A DNA stretch of 64,000 bases from Aristolochia californica (lineage: Eukaryota; Streptophyta; Magnoliopsida; Piperales; Aristolochiaceae), in NCBI GenBank assembly GCA_029961685.1, contig JARWKL010000007.1, positions 11,679,406 to 11,743,405 of the forward strand. Direction: 5' to 3'. The position numbers and the translations under genes were made by a program. How positions within the stretch are numbered: the first letter of the stretch is position 1; every line of letters begins with the position of its first letter. Below the pieces are notes generated by a model. The model did no database searches, was not told the origin of the DNA, and saw only the letters and a list, made by a program, of their open reading frames with translations. Positions 36,801 through 48,376 of this stretch are shown here, in pieces.

Positions 36801-39800
36801 AAATGAACACAAAAATTTTGATATCCAAGTTTGGGAAATTCCACTAGTTCAACCCTAATAGCTTGGAATTTTATAAGAAAGAGGTTTCTAATTGATCCTA
36901 CACATGTTTTAAATATGGATATGCAAGCTTGAAACATGTTAAAGATGCAAGTGACCTATGGATCCAAACCTCATTAAATTCTCAAATTTGGGTGCGGTGG
37001 GATATTTACCCGAGTGAAACAAGCCATTATTTTGCCCATTTACAAAAAAGCTGACCTAACAATCATAGATGATTCTAAAGTGATTTATTAGTCAATCACG
37101 CGTAATGGGCTATATTTTTTTATGAAATGACTTAAGATTTGGGAGTCAAGACTCAGTTCAAAATTCCCTCGCCTCCCCTTTTCCAGATGATTGCAAAACC
37201 TGATTTATAAAAACTAGAAAATGTTTACAATCCCTAAAAATTGTTGACACTTTTTGGAATTATCTCTATCTACATTCATGCATTTCCTTTTTAGATGTAT
37301 ACTTTTTTCTTAAATCAAAACTTGAGTTTTCACTTTTCTCTTTATCTCTCCTAAACCGAAAAGAAAAGGCAAATAGATACTTTTTACAATCCCTAAAAGT
37401 TGCAAACACTTTTTTGGAATTAGCTTACTCTATGTTTGTACATTTCAATTTTAGATGTATAATTTTTTCTTAAATCAAACCTTGAGATTTCACTTTTCCA
37501 TTTATCTCTCGTAAACAAAAGAGAGAATGCAAATAGATCACTTCAAAATGAAATTTTAGAGTTTATGTATGCAAAAAATTTAGAAAAACAACAAATGTAA
37601 GCAAAGAAAATTTATTCACACACCAGAAATGAACACAAAAGTTTTGATATGCAAATTTTGGAAATTCCACTAGTTTAATCCTAATAGCTTGGAATTTTAT
37701 AAGAAAGAGGTTTCTAATTGATCCTACACATGTTTTAAACATGGATATGCATGCTTGAAACATGTTAAAGATGAAAATGACCTATGGATCCAAGCCTCAT
37801 TAAATTCTCAAGTTTTGGTATGGTGGGATATTTACCTGAGTCAAACAAGCCATTATTTTGCCCATTTACAAAAAAGCGGGACTAACAATGATAGATGATT
37901 CTAAAGTGATATATCGGTCTATCATGCGTAACGGACTATATTTTTTTAAGAAATGACTTATGGATTGGTAGTCAACACTCAGTTCAAAATTCCCCCACCT
38001 CCAACTTTTCCAGACAATTGCAAAACATGAAATATTAAAACTAGAAAGAGTTTACAATCCCAAAAGGATGCAGACACTTTTTGGAATTATCTTACTCTAC
38101 ATTTGTGCATTTCAATTTTAGATGTATAATTTTTTCTTAAATAAAAACTTGAGTTTTCACTTTTCCTTTTATCTCTCGTAAACAAAAGAGAGAAGGCAAG
38201 TAGATCACTTTCAAAATGAAAAGTTAAGAGTTTATGTATGCAAAAAATTTAGAACAACAACAAATATAAGCAAAGAAAATTTATTCACACACCACAAATG
38301 AACACAAAAGTTTTATATCCAAGTTTGGGAAATTCCATTAATTCAACCCTTATTGCTTGGAATTTTATAAAAAAAAATGATTTCTAATTGTTCCTACAAA
38401 TGTTGTAAATATGGATATGCATGCTTGAAACATGTTAAAGATGAAAATGACCTATGGATCCAAACCTCATTAAATTCTCATGTTTGGGTGAGGTGGGATT
38501 TACCTGAGTCAAACAAGCCATTCTTTTTGCCCATTTAAAAAAAAGCTGACCTAACAATTATAGATGATTGTAAAGTGATTTATCGTTCAATCATGCATAA
38601 CGGGCTATATTTTTGTAAGAAATGACTTATGGATTGGGAGTCAACACTCAGTTAAAAATTCCCCCGCCTCCCCATTTTCTTAATGATTTCAAATCCTGAT
38701 ATATAAAAACTAGAAAGAGTTTAAAATCCCTAAAAGTTACAGACGCTTTTTGGAATTATCTCTCCCTATATTTGTACATTTCCATTTTAGAAGTATACTT
38801 TTTTTAAATTAAAACTTGAGTTTTCACTTTTTTATTTATCTCTAGTAAACAAAAAAGATAAGGCAAATAGATCACAACAAAACGAAAATTTTAGAGTTTA
38901 TGTATGCAAAAACTTAAGAACAACAACAAATGTAAGCAAATAAAATTTATTCACATACCACAAATGAACACAAAAGTTTTGATATCTCAGTTCGGGATAT
39001 TCGGCTTGTTCAACCCTAACAGCTTGGAATTTTGTAAGAAAAAGATTTCTAATTTATCCTACACATGTTTTAAATATGCATTTGCATGCTTGAAACATGT
39101 TACAGATGCAAATAACCTATGGATCCAAACATCATTAAATTCTCAAGTTTGGGTGAGGTGGGATAATTACCCGAGTCAATCATGCCATTATTTTGCCCAT
39201 TTACAAAAAAGTTGACCAAACAATCATAGATGATTGTAATCTTATTTATCTGTAAATCATGCGTAACAGGATATATTTTTGTAGGGAATGACTTATGGAT
39301 TGGGAGTCACCACTCAGCCAAAAATTCTCCTGCCTTCCCCTTTTCCCGATGATTGCAAAACCTGATATATAAAAACTAGAAAAAGTTTACAATCCCAAAA
39401 AGTTACAAAAAGTTTTTGGAATTATCTCTCTCTACATTTGTGCATTTCCATTTAAGATGTATTCTTTTTTCTTAAATTAGAACTTGAATTTTTACTTTTC
39501 CCTTCATCTCTTGTAAACAAAAAAAGATAAGGCAAATAGATCACAACAAAATGAAAATTTTTGAGTTTATGCATGCAAAAAAATTTCAACAACAACAAAT
39601 GTCAGCAAAGAAAATTTATTAACACAGCACAAGTAAACACAAAAGTTTTGATATCCTTGGTTGGTAAAATTCAACTAGTTCAACCCTAATAGCTTGGAAT
39701 TTTATAAGAATGAGATTTCTAATTTATCCTTCACATGTTTTAAATATGCATATGCATGCTTGAAACATGTTAAAGATGCAAATGACCTATGGATCCAAAC

Positions 39801-40439
39801 CTCATTAAATTCTGAAGTTATGGGTGGGGTGGGATATTTACCCAAGTCAAAAAGCCATTATTTTGCCCATTTTCAAAAAAGCTGACCTAACTATCTTAGA
39901 TGATTGTAAGGTTTTTTTTATCGGTCAATCATGTGTAACGGGCTATATTTTTGTAAGAAATGACTTATGGATTGGGAGTCAACACTAAGCCAAAAATTCT
40001 CCCGCCTCCCCTTTTTCCCGACAATTGCAAAACTTGATATATAAAAACAAGAAAGAGTTTAAAATCCCTAAAAGTTACAGAAACTTTTTGGAAGTATCTC
40101 TCTCTACATTTTTGAATTTCCATTTAGGATGTATACTTTTTTCTTAAATCACAATTTGATTTTTCACTTTTCCCTTCAACTCTCGTAAACAAGAAAGATA
40201 AGGCAAACATATCACACCAAAATGAAAATTTTAGAGTTTATGTATGCAAAAAATTTAAAATAACAACAAATGTATGTAAAGAAAATTTATTCAGACGGCA
40301 CAGATGAACACAAAAATTTTGATATCCATGTTTCGGAAATTCCATTAGATCAACCCTAATAGCTTGGAATTTTATAAGAAAAAGATTTCTAATTGATCTG
40401 ACACTTGTTTTAAATATGCAAATGCATGCTTTAAACATG

Positions 40440-40500
40440 TTAAAGACGCAAATGACCTATGGATTGGTAGTCAACATAGAGGTTAAAATTCTTCAGCCTC
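40440..40500 (+). repeat. Deletion junction that marks the subfamily boundary
   Basis: The sequence passes from 'caaatgacctatggat' straight into 'tggtagtcaacat' at about 40461-40466. Two similar monomer words, 'cctatggatcc' and 'cttatggattggg', lie about 176 bp apart in normal copies, so the deletion ran between them. Monomers to the left and right belong to different subfamilies. Confidence 0.8.
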
Positions 40501-42060
40501 CCCCTTTTCCCAACGATTGCAAAACCTAATATATAAAAACTAGAAAGAGTTTACAATCCATAAAAATTACAGACACTTTTTGGAATTATCTCTCTCTACA
40601 TTTGTGCATTTCAATTTTAGATGTATACTTTTTTCTTAAATCAAAACTTGAGTTGTCACTTTTCCCTTTATCTCGTAAACAAAAAGATAAGGCAATTAGA
40701 ACACAACAAAATGAAAATTTTTGGGTTTTTGTATGCAAAAAAATTAGAACAACAACAAATATAACTAAAGAAAATTTATTCACACACCACAAAGGAACAC
40801 AAAAATTTTGATATCCAAGTTTTGGAAATTCAACTAGTTCAATCCAAATAGCTTGGAATTTTATAAGAAATAGGGTTCTAATTGATCCAACACATGTTTT
40901 AAATATGCATATGTATGCTTGAAACATGTTAAAGCTGCAAATGACCTATGGATCCAAACCTTATGAAATTCTCAAGTTTGGGTGCGGTGGGATATTTACC
41001 TGAATCAAACAAGACATTATTTTGCCCATTTAGAAAAAAGCTGACCTACAAATTATAGATGACTGTTAAGTGATTTATCGGTCAATCATGCGTAACGGGC
41101 TATATGTTTTTTAGAAAATGATTGAAGGATTGGGAGTCAACACAGTTAAATATTCCCCCACCTCCCCCTTTTCCGATGATTTTAAAACCTGATATATAAA
41201 AACTGGAAAGAGTTTACAATCCCTAAAAATTACAGACACTTTTTATAATTATCTCTCTCTACATTTGTTCATTTTCATTTCAGATGTATACTTTTTTCTT
41301 AAATCAAAACCTGCGCTTTCACTTTTCCCTTTATTTCGTAAACAAAATGATAAGCCAAATAGATCACAACAAAATGAAAATTTTATAGTTCATGTATGTA
41401 AAAAATTTAGAATAACAACAAATTTAAGTAATGAAAATTTATTCACACAACAAAAATGAACACAAAAGTTTTGATATCCAAGTTTGGAAAATTCCACTAG
41501 TTCAACCCTAATAGCTTGGAATTTTATAATAAAGAGATTTTTAATTGATCCTACACATGTTTTAAATATGGATATGCATGCTTAAAACATGTTAAAGATG
41601 CAAATGACCTATGGATCCAAACCTCAATAAATTCTAAAGTTTGGGTGCAGTGGGATATTTACCCGTGTCAAATATCCCAATATTTTGCCCTTTTACTAAA
41701 AGCTCACTTTACAAAGATGATTGTAGAGTGATTTATCGAACAATCATGCATAATGGGCTATATTTTTGTAAGAAAATGACTTATAGATTGGGAGTCAACA
41801 CTAAGTTAAAAATGCCCCCTGCCTCCCCTTTTTCCCGACTATTTCTAAACCTGATATATAAAAACTAGAAAGAGTTTACTATGCCTAAAAATTACAGACA
41901 CTTTTTGAAATTATCTCTCTCTACATTTGTGCATTTCCATTTTAGATGTAAACTTATTTTTTAAATCAAAACTTGAGTTTGACTTTTCCCTTTATCTCGT
42001 AAACTAAAAGATAAGGCAAATAGATCACAAAAAAATTAAAATTTTAGAGTTTATGTAGGC

Positions 42061-42078
42061 AAAAAAAAAAAAAAAAAA
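42061..42078. repeat. 18-bp poly(A) run in a monomer
   Basis: Eighteen A residues replace the usual 'caaaaaatttagaac' word after 'tttatgtagg'. It looks like slippage within the satellite, not the tail of a retroposon, since normal monomer sequence continues on both sides with no target duplication. Confidence 0.85.
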
Positions 42079-43428
42079 CAGCAAATGTAATACAAGAAAA
42101 TTTATTCACACACCACAAAGGAACACAAAAATTTTGATATCCAAGTATGGGAAATTCCACTAGTTCAACCCTAATAGCTTGAAATTTTATAAGAAAGAGA
42201 TTCTTAATTGATGCTACACATGTTTTAAATATGCATATGCATGCTTGAAACATGTTAAAGATGCAAATGACCCATGGATCCAAACGTCAATAAATTCTCA
42301 AGTTTGGGTGCGATGGGATATTTACCCGAGTAATAGAAGCCATTATTTTGCCCATTTACAAAAAGCTTACCAAAGAATCATAGATGACTGTAAAGTGATT
42401 TATCGGTCAATCATGCGTAACGGGCTATATTTTTGTAAGAAGATGACTTGTGGATTGGGATTCAACACACAATTAAAAATTCTCTGGCCTCCCACTTTTC
42501 CTGACGATTGCATAATCTTATATATAAAAACTAGAAAGAGTTTACAATGCCTAAAAATTACTGAAACTTTTTGGAATTATCTCTCTCTACATTTGTGCAT
42601 TTACATTTTAGACATATACTTTTTTCTGAAATAAAAACTTGAGTTTTCACTTTTTCCCTTTATCTCGTAAATAAAAATATAAGGCAAATAGAAAACACCC
42701 AAATGAAAAATTTTGAGTTTATGTATGCAAAAAATAAAGAGCAACAACAAATGTAATTATAAAAATTTTATTCACACCACAAATGAACACAAAAGTTTTG
42801 ATTTCCAAGTTTGGGAAATTCCACTAGTTCAACCCTTATAGCTAGGAATTTTATAAGAAAGAGATTTCTAATTGATCTACACTTGTTTTAAATATGCATA
42901 TGTATGTTTGAAACATGTTAAAGATGCAAATGGCCTATGGATCCAAACCTCTTCAAATTCTCAAGTTTGGGTAGGGTGGGATATTTACCCAAGTCATACA
43001 AGCCATTATTTTGCCCATTTAAAAAAAAAGTTCTCCTACCAATCGTAGATCACTGTAAAGTGATTTATCGGTCAATCATACGTAACGGGCTATATTTTTT
43101 TAAGAAAATGACTGATAGATTGGGAGTCAACACTCAGTTAAATATTCCCCCGCCTCCCCTCTTTCCCGTCGATTGGAAAACTTGATATGTAAAAACTAGA
43201 AAGAGTTTACAATCCCTAAAAATTACATACACTTTTTGGAATTATCTCTCTCTACATTTGTGAATTTCCATTTTAGATGTATTCTTTTTTCTTAAATCAA
43301 AACTTGAGTTTTTACTTTCCCCTTTATCTCGTAAAGAAAAAGATAAGGCAAATATATCACAAAAAAATGAAAATTTTAGAGTTTATGTATGCAAAAAATT
43401 TAGAACAACAAAAAATGTAAGTAAAGAT

Positions 43429-44089
43429 TGTAAAACAGAGTAAGCTCAACCCAGGAACATCTTAACAGCAATCAAGAAGAAAGCCAACGCGGAACTTTAT
43501 TTCAATACAAAGCTGATTTTGTCCTACCACATGCTCTTAGAAGAGCTTCAATGGTTTCTGGAGTTACAGAAAAGGAAACTAAAATAAAACGAACAGAGAA
43601 GATGTATATTTCTGGATGCGATTTGTTGCTAAAGAAAACCTCTATTTATAGGTGATTTGCAGCACTCAATCGAGGAAGACAGCCAGGAGATAGCTACGAA
43701 AATAAGAGAAAGGAAGTTTCCTTTCTATTCCATCACCAATGGTGGCCTCTGTTTGCTGCGATGGTCAGTATAGAGTGTGCCTCTGTTTTTCGCTGCTTCC
43801 ATTAATTCCCGTTCACACTTGAGTCTTTTCATTTTCTATTCATACTTGGGTCTCCCATTCGAGACTAAGGGCCAGCCCCCTTGGACCCCCGTCGGGCTGA
43901 CGCCCCAAACCCCGCCTTCATTTTATAGTTTCTTCAAAAATAACCATTGCGGTCACAATTTGACCTCATCAGCGTCTAAGCTAGAACTGCTAACTAATTT
44001 ACTCACTATCGACAATGGCGCTCCTCATAATTGTGGGCCAGTGAATACATTACATTAGAAGTAACTCGTGAGAGGTGGGTATTGACACA
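43429..44089 (-). mobile_element. Probable solo LTR, copia-like
   Basis: A 661-bp non-satellite segment starts TGTAAAACAGAG and ends ATTGACACA on the plus strand (TGTCAAT... to ...ACA on the minus strand). It contains a minus-strand TATA box (TATAAATAG, 43642-43650) placed as in the two copia LTRs of the window. No internal domain, primer site or second LTR is present, so a solo LTR is the simplest reading. Satellite phase is nearly continuous across it ('gtaagtaaaga' left; 'taacaaagaaaattt' right), but I could not find a clean target duplication. A GC-rich patch at 43870-43915 is unlike the satellite. Confidence 0.6.
43642..43650 (-). promoter_or_regulatory. TATA box in the probable solo LTR
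   Basis: Plus strand 'ctatttata' in 'acctctatttataggtg' gives TATAAATAG on the minus strand, matching the TATA context of the other copia-type LTRs here. Confidence 0.5.
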
Positions 44090-46232
44090 CTAACAAAGAA
44101 AATTTATTCACACATCACAAATGAACACAAAAGTTTTGATATCCAAGTTTGGGAAATTGCATTAGTTCAACCCCTAATAGCTTGAAATTTTATAAGAAAG
44201 AGATTTCTAATTGATCCTACACATGTTTTAATTATGCATATGCATGCTTGGAAAAATTTTAAGATCCATATGACCTATGGATCCCAACCTCATTAAATTC
44301 TCAAGTTTAGGTCATGTGGGATATTTACCCGAGTCATGCGTAAAGAGCTAGATATTTTTAAGAAAATAGCTTATGGATTGGGAGTCAACAATTAGTTAAA
44401 AATTCCCCCGTCTCTGCTTTCTCGACGATTGCAAAACCTTATATATAAAACATTTTAGAAGAATACTTTTTTCTTAAATCAAAACTTGAGTTTTCACTTT
44501 TCCCTTTATCTCGTAAACAAAAAGATAAGGCAAATAGATCACAACAAAATTAAAATTTTTGAGTTTATGTATGCAAACAATTAAGAGAAACAACAAATGA
44601 AAGTAAAAAGCATTTATTCACACACCACAAATCGACACAAAAGTTTTGATATCCAAGTTTTGGAAATTCCACTAGTTCAACCCTAATAGCATAGAATTTT
44701 ATAAGAAAGAGATTTTTAATCGATCCTACACATGTTTTAAATATGCATATGCATGCTTGAAAGATGTTAAAGATACAAATAGCCTACGGATCCAAACCTC
44801 TTCCAATTCTCAAGTTTGGGTGTGGTGGGATATTTACCTGAGTCAAAAAGATATTATTTTGCCCATTTAGAAAAAAGTTGACCGACCAATCATAGATGAC
44901 TATAAAGTGATTTATCTGTCAATCATGCGTAATGGGCTATATTTTTGTAAGAAATTGATTTATGGATTGGGAGTCAAGACTTAGTTAAATATTCCCCCGC
45001 CTCACACTTTTCCAGACGTTTGCAAATCCTCATTAATAAAAATTAGAAAGAGTTTACAATCCCTTAAAATTACATACACTTTTTGGAATTATCTCTCTCT
45101 ACTTTTGTGCATTTCCATTTTAGATTTATACTTTTTTCTTAAATCAAAACTTGAGTTTTGACTTCTCCCGTTATCTCGTAAACTAAAAGATAAGGCAAAT
45201 AGATCACAATAAAATTAAAATTTTAGTTTTTATGTATGCAAAAAAATTTAGAACAACAACAAATGTAAGTAAAGAAAATTTATTCACACACCATAAAGGA
45301 ACACAAAAATTTTGATATCCAAGTTTTGGAAATTCCAGTAGTTCAAGCCTAATAGCTTGAAATTTTAAAAGAAAGAGATTTCTAATTGATCCAACACTTG
45401 TTTTAAATATGCATATGCATGCTTGAAACATGTTAAAGATGCAAATGACATATGGATCCAAATCTTATTAAATTATCAAGTTTGGTTGCGGTGGGATATT
45501 TACCCGAGTCAAACAAGACATTATTTTGCCCATTTAGAAAAAAGTAGACCTACCAATCATAAATGACTGTAAAGTGATTTATCGGTCAATCAAGCGCAAT
45601 GGGCTATATTTTTTTAAGAAAATGATTGATGGATTTGGAGTCAAGACTCAGTTAAATATTTCCCCGCCTCACCCTTTTCCCCACGATTACAAAACCTAAT
45701 ATATAAAAACTGGAAAGAGATTACATTACCTAACAATCATAGACACTTTTTATAATTATCTCTCTCTACTTTTGTTCATTTCCATTTTAGATGTATACTT
45801 TTTTCTTAAATCAAAACTTGAGTTTTCACTTTTCCCTTTATCTCGTAAACAAAATGATAAGGCAAATAGATCACAACAAAATGAAAATTTTATAGTTCAT
45901 GTATGCAAAACATTTAGAATAACAACAAATGTAAGTAAAGAAAATTTATTCACACACCAAAATGAACACAAAAGTTTTGATATACAAATTTTGGAAATTC
46001 CACTAGTTCAAGCCTAATAGCTTGGAATTTTATAAGAAAGAGATTTTTAATTGATCCTACACATGTTTTAAATATGGATATGCATGCTTAAAACATGTTA
46101 AAGATGCAAATGACCAATGGATCCAAACCTCATTAAATTCTAAAGTTTGGGTACGGTGGAATATTTACCCGAGTTAAATATCCCAATATTTTGCCTATAT
46201 ACAAAAAGTACACTTTACAATCATATATTTTG
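44090..46232 (+). repeat. Satellite array, segment E
   Basis: About three monomers of the right-hand subfamily. The first is doubly deleted. Near 44336 'acccgagtca' joins 'tgcgtaaagagc' (about 100 bp lost). Near 44450 'tatataaaac' joins 'attttagaagaatac' (about 120 bp lost). The segment ends at 'ttacaatcatata', where the gypsy fragment starts. No genes are seen. Confidence 0.95.
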
Positions 46233-46233
46233 A

Positions 46234-46735
46234 TTCATCAATCCCAGCACCCCATTGCATACTTCAGCCGACAGCTCGCCCTCCACCATCACAAATTGCC
46301 AGCCTACGAGCGAGAATTAATCGGGTTAGTGAAGGTCGTGCAGAACTGGAGACCTTATTTGTGGGGCCTTTTCTTTCTCATCCTCACTGATCACTCCAGT
46401 CTCAAGTTCTTGTTGGACCAGCGCATCTCCACACCACCTCAACAGCACTAGATCAGCAAGCTCATGGGCTTCAATTTTACCGTGGAACACAAACCGGGTC
46501 CCTTGAATCGAACAGCGGATGCTCTCTCCCGTTGGTCAGACGCAGTGATGCACCTCGCAACCATCAGTCACCCCACACCACTGCTACTAGAGGCTATACG
46601 TCCGGAGCACCAGTCCACAGCAGAATTACAGCAGTTGTCTCAGAAAATTACAGCAGGTCAGATGGTGCCTCACTGGACCACCTCATCCTATACAAACGGT
46701 CAATCTACCTCCTGCCTTCATCTTCCTTTGTATTG
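46234..46735 (+). pseudogene. RNase H remnant (gypsy pol)
   Basis: Reads 'HPIAYFSRQLALHHHKLPAY' and 'ERELIGLVKVVQNWRPYLWG', then 'FLILTDHSSLKFLLDQR', a stop at about 46450, and then in the same frame 'MGFNFTVEHKPGPLN' and 'TADALSR'. These are the standard words of Ty3/gypsy RNase H, including the TDH and ADALSR motifs. The stop replaces two codons usually found before 'ISKLMGF'. In life this enzyme removes the RNA strand during reverse transcription; here it lacks its N-terminal part and is interrupted. Confidence 0.92.
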
Positions 46736-47342
46736 AAAATTTTATCTGCCTACAATGACAACACTTATGAGGGACTCCAGAAAACTTTACAGCGGGTACG
46801 CGGCGCTATTTATTGGGCTGGGTTGAGGTCTCACGTTGCTGAAAATGTTGTTGTATGCCTGATCTGCCAGCGCCACAAGGTCGATCATTTGGCTCCAGCT
46901 GGGGTGCTCCAGCCCTCGACCTTCTCACTCAGGTATGGTCCGACCTCTCCATGGATTTTATTTAAGGCCTTCCGAGAGCAGCGGGCAAATCCATCCTTTT
47001 GGTTGTGGTTGATTGCCTTTCCAAGTATGCACATTTCATGCCCATGGCCCACCTGTATACCGCAGCCACAGTCGCCCAAGTTTTCCATGTTTCCCTGCTC
47101 AAGCCTCTAAAGGGACCAGCACCTCAGTCCATCCCTGCTCTGCCACCGGTTGAAGAAGGTAAGGTCTCTCTCACTCTGGTCAACATTCTGCAGTCTAGGC
47201 AGCTCCAGGACAGCACCCAGATTTTTGGTTCAGTGGTCCCATACTGATCCGACCGAGGCCACTTGGAAAGACTTACAGGTGTTTCAGAAAGTGTACCCTT
47301 CATTTGAGCTTGAGGACAAGCTCTCTTTCAAAGGGGGGAGTG
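46736..47342 (+). pseudogene. Integrase remnant with internal deletion (gypsy pol)
   Basis: After a frameshift, the frame open from 46532 to 47110 gives 'TLQRVRGAIYWAGLRSHVAE' and 'CLICQRHKVDHLAPAGVLQP'. The CxxC half of the HHCC zinc site is present, but the His residues expected just upstream are missing ('YNDNTYEG'). The next part needs another frame: 'VWSDLSMDF', a stop, 'GLPRAAGKS', then from 46999 'VVVDCLSKYAHFMPMAHLY' and 'TAATVAQVF'. There the core ends and 'HVSLLKPLKGP' follows at once, so most of the catalytic core, including the second Asp and Glu, is deleted at the word 'VF'. The C-terminal tail is in a third frame ('QWSHTDPTEATWKDL', 'ELEDKLSFKGG'). Confidence 0.9.
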
Positions 47343-47343
47343 A
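47330..47343 (+). other. Polypurine tract of the gypsy fragment
   Basis: 'aaaggggggagtga' immediately precedes the LTR start TGTTATAGAC. Confidence 0.85.
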
Positions 47344-47946
47344 TGTTATAGACTCGATAGCCGAACGAGTCATTCAAAGATGATGCAGTTGAACGCAAAT
47401 CACTCGTGTTTTGTGTTTGAATTATTTCAGCATTCTCAGCACTTATGTTGAAATATCTCAGCAATTATCTCAGCATTCTCAGAATTCTGAATGTGTAAGC
47501 CATAATGGCACTTTTGTAAATCTTATTTCAGCAGCTACTGAACTTATGTTGTATGATTCAGCCTTGAGCGTATAAGCCATATATTGGCAACGTTGTAAAT
47601 ATTTTGGGCCCTCAGCAAACAGCTTAAGAAGGGGCAGAATGATATGAAAAGGAAGGAAATTGAAATCAGAAACAGGACTCTGAAATAGGACAGGTTCTCC
47701 GAAGATGAACCAGGTTATGGTCTCCCTACGAGCCGTAGGTTACGGTCTCCCTCAGAGCCGGGTTATCCTCCATCTCCTCCCATCCATTCCGAACACTTCC
47801 CTTTTCTTATTTTCCTCACGTACTTGGCCCTAAATTCGAAATCATAGGAAGACCAGGACATGGACAGCACCCTGGTGCTGAACCTGTGCTAGGAGTAGAG
47901 CTCTCCTTCCGTCGGGTTACACGGTCCATGGTCAGAGACCATAACA
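47344..47946 (+). repeat. 3' LTR of the gypsy fragment
   Basis: The 603-bp segment begins TGTTATAGAC and ends GACCATAACA, with satellite ('ttttgaccattta') starting next to it. It contains short repeats of 'ctcagcattctcag' and 'ctcagcaattat' near 47430-47490. There is no partner LTR in the window, so age cannot be estimated from LTR divergence. Confidence 0.85.
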
Positions 47947-48065
47947 TTTTGACCATTTATAAAAAGATGACCTAACAACCATAGATGATTTTAAAGTGAT
48001 TTATCGGTCAATCATGTGCAATGGGCTATATTTTTGTAAAAAAATGACTTATGAATTGGGAATCA
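47947..48065 (+). repeat. Satellite fragment between the gypsy LTR and the TRIM
   Basis: 119 bp of ordinary monomer from 'ttttgaccatttataaaaag' to 'gaattgggaatca'. It includes the 'ccatagatgatt' dyad region and the 'cggtcaatcatg' word. Confidence 0.93.
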
Positions 48066-48147
48066 TGTTAAGCACCTAGCCATTACTACCCAAAGAACTG
48101 GCCTATTAGGGGCGGAAGACATGGGTACTTATCTCAGGACCATAACA
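48066..48147 (-). repeat. TRIM terminal repeat, left (3' LTR)
   Basis: 82 bp, TG...CA. It contains 'cctagccattactaccc' and 'gcggaagacatgggtac', matched in the right copy. Confidence 0.9.
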
Positions 48148-48161
48148 TCACACCCCACCTT
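48148..48161 (-). other. TRIM polypurine tract
   Basis: Plus strand 'tcacaccccacctt' reads AAGGTGGGGTGTGA on the minus strand, right before the LTR start TGTTATGG. Confidence 0.75.
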
Positions 48162-48183
48162 CGTGAGCCGATGACCATGGCAG

Positions 48184-48247
48184 CCCACTCTAACGATGGC
48201 CTACTCTAGCGACGGCCCACTCTAGCGATGACTCACTCTAACGACAC
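48184..48247. repeat. 16-bp tandem repeat, four units, inside the TRIM
   Basis: Units at 48184, 48200, 48216 and 48232: 'cccactctaacgatgg', 'cctactctagcgacgg', 'cccactctagcgatga' and 'ctcactctaacgacac'. The spacing is exact and most changes are C/T or A/G. Confidence 0.92.
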
Positions 48248-48363
48248 TGGCCGGACCCGGGTTAAGTTCCTACGGCCTACCAGTAATTTTAATCTAGCCT
48301 CTAGGTCACCCCCTCCGCTTAGGTTGCCCCCTCCGGGATTCAAACTCGTGACGTGGGAGCCTA

Positions 48364-48374
48364 CACTGATACCA
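48364..48374 (-). other. TRIM primer-binding site
   Basis: Plus strand 'cactgatacca' is TGGTATCAGTG on the minus strand. Its first nine bases match the tRNA-iMet site, two bases from the LTR end. Confidence 0.8.
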
Positions 48375-48376
48375 AA

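Larger units (their letters stand above)
33813..43428 (+). repeat. Satellite array, segment D (contains the subfamily switch)
   Basis: Monomers continue head to tail. Up to about 40.4 kb they carry the left-hand variants ('tatctctcgtaaac', 'aaaagttac', 'taagaaatgac'). From 40.47 kb they carry the right-hand variants ('tatctcgtaaac', 'aaaaattac', 'agaaaatgac'). Rearranged copies: at about 37379 'caaatagata' joins 'tttttacaatcccta', a partial duplication leaving 826 bp between landmarks (36960-37786). At 40461 'cctatggat' joins 'tggtagtcaacat', leaving a 489-bp spacing to the landmark at 40950. An 18-A run occupies 42061-42078. No genes are seen. Confidence 0.96.
46233..47946 (+). mobile_element. 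Ty3/gypsy fragment: RNase H, integrase pieces and 3' LTR
   Basis: A 5'-truncated Ty3/gypsy element on the plus strand. It begins inside RNase H and has lost the 5' LTR, gag, protease and RT. RNase H, the integrase zinc-finger region, a short piece of integrase core and the C-terminal tail follow in order, then a polypurine tract and a 603-bp 3' LTR. The tail ('EATWKDLQVFQKVYPSFELEDK') resembles chromodomain-lineage gypsy elements. The left satellite flank extends past 'ttttgcctatatacaaaaag' to 'acaatcata', while the right flank restarts at 'ttttgaccatttataaaaag'. About 40-45 bp of monomer phase is therefore present on both sides, as at the truncated copia element. Confidence 0.92.

Noticed and set aside
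42061..42078. Poly(A) run as the tail of a SINE, LINE or processed pseudogene.
   Set aside because: Normal monomer sequence flanks it on both sides in phase, with no inserted body or target duplication.
43777..44058. 93-residue plus-strand frame in the probable solo LTR.
   Set aside because: It lies within an LTR-like segment read on the other strand and has no domain.
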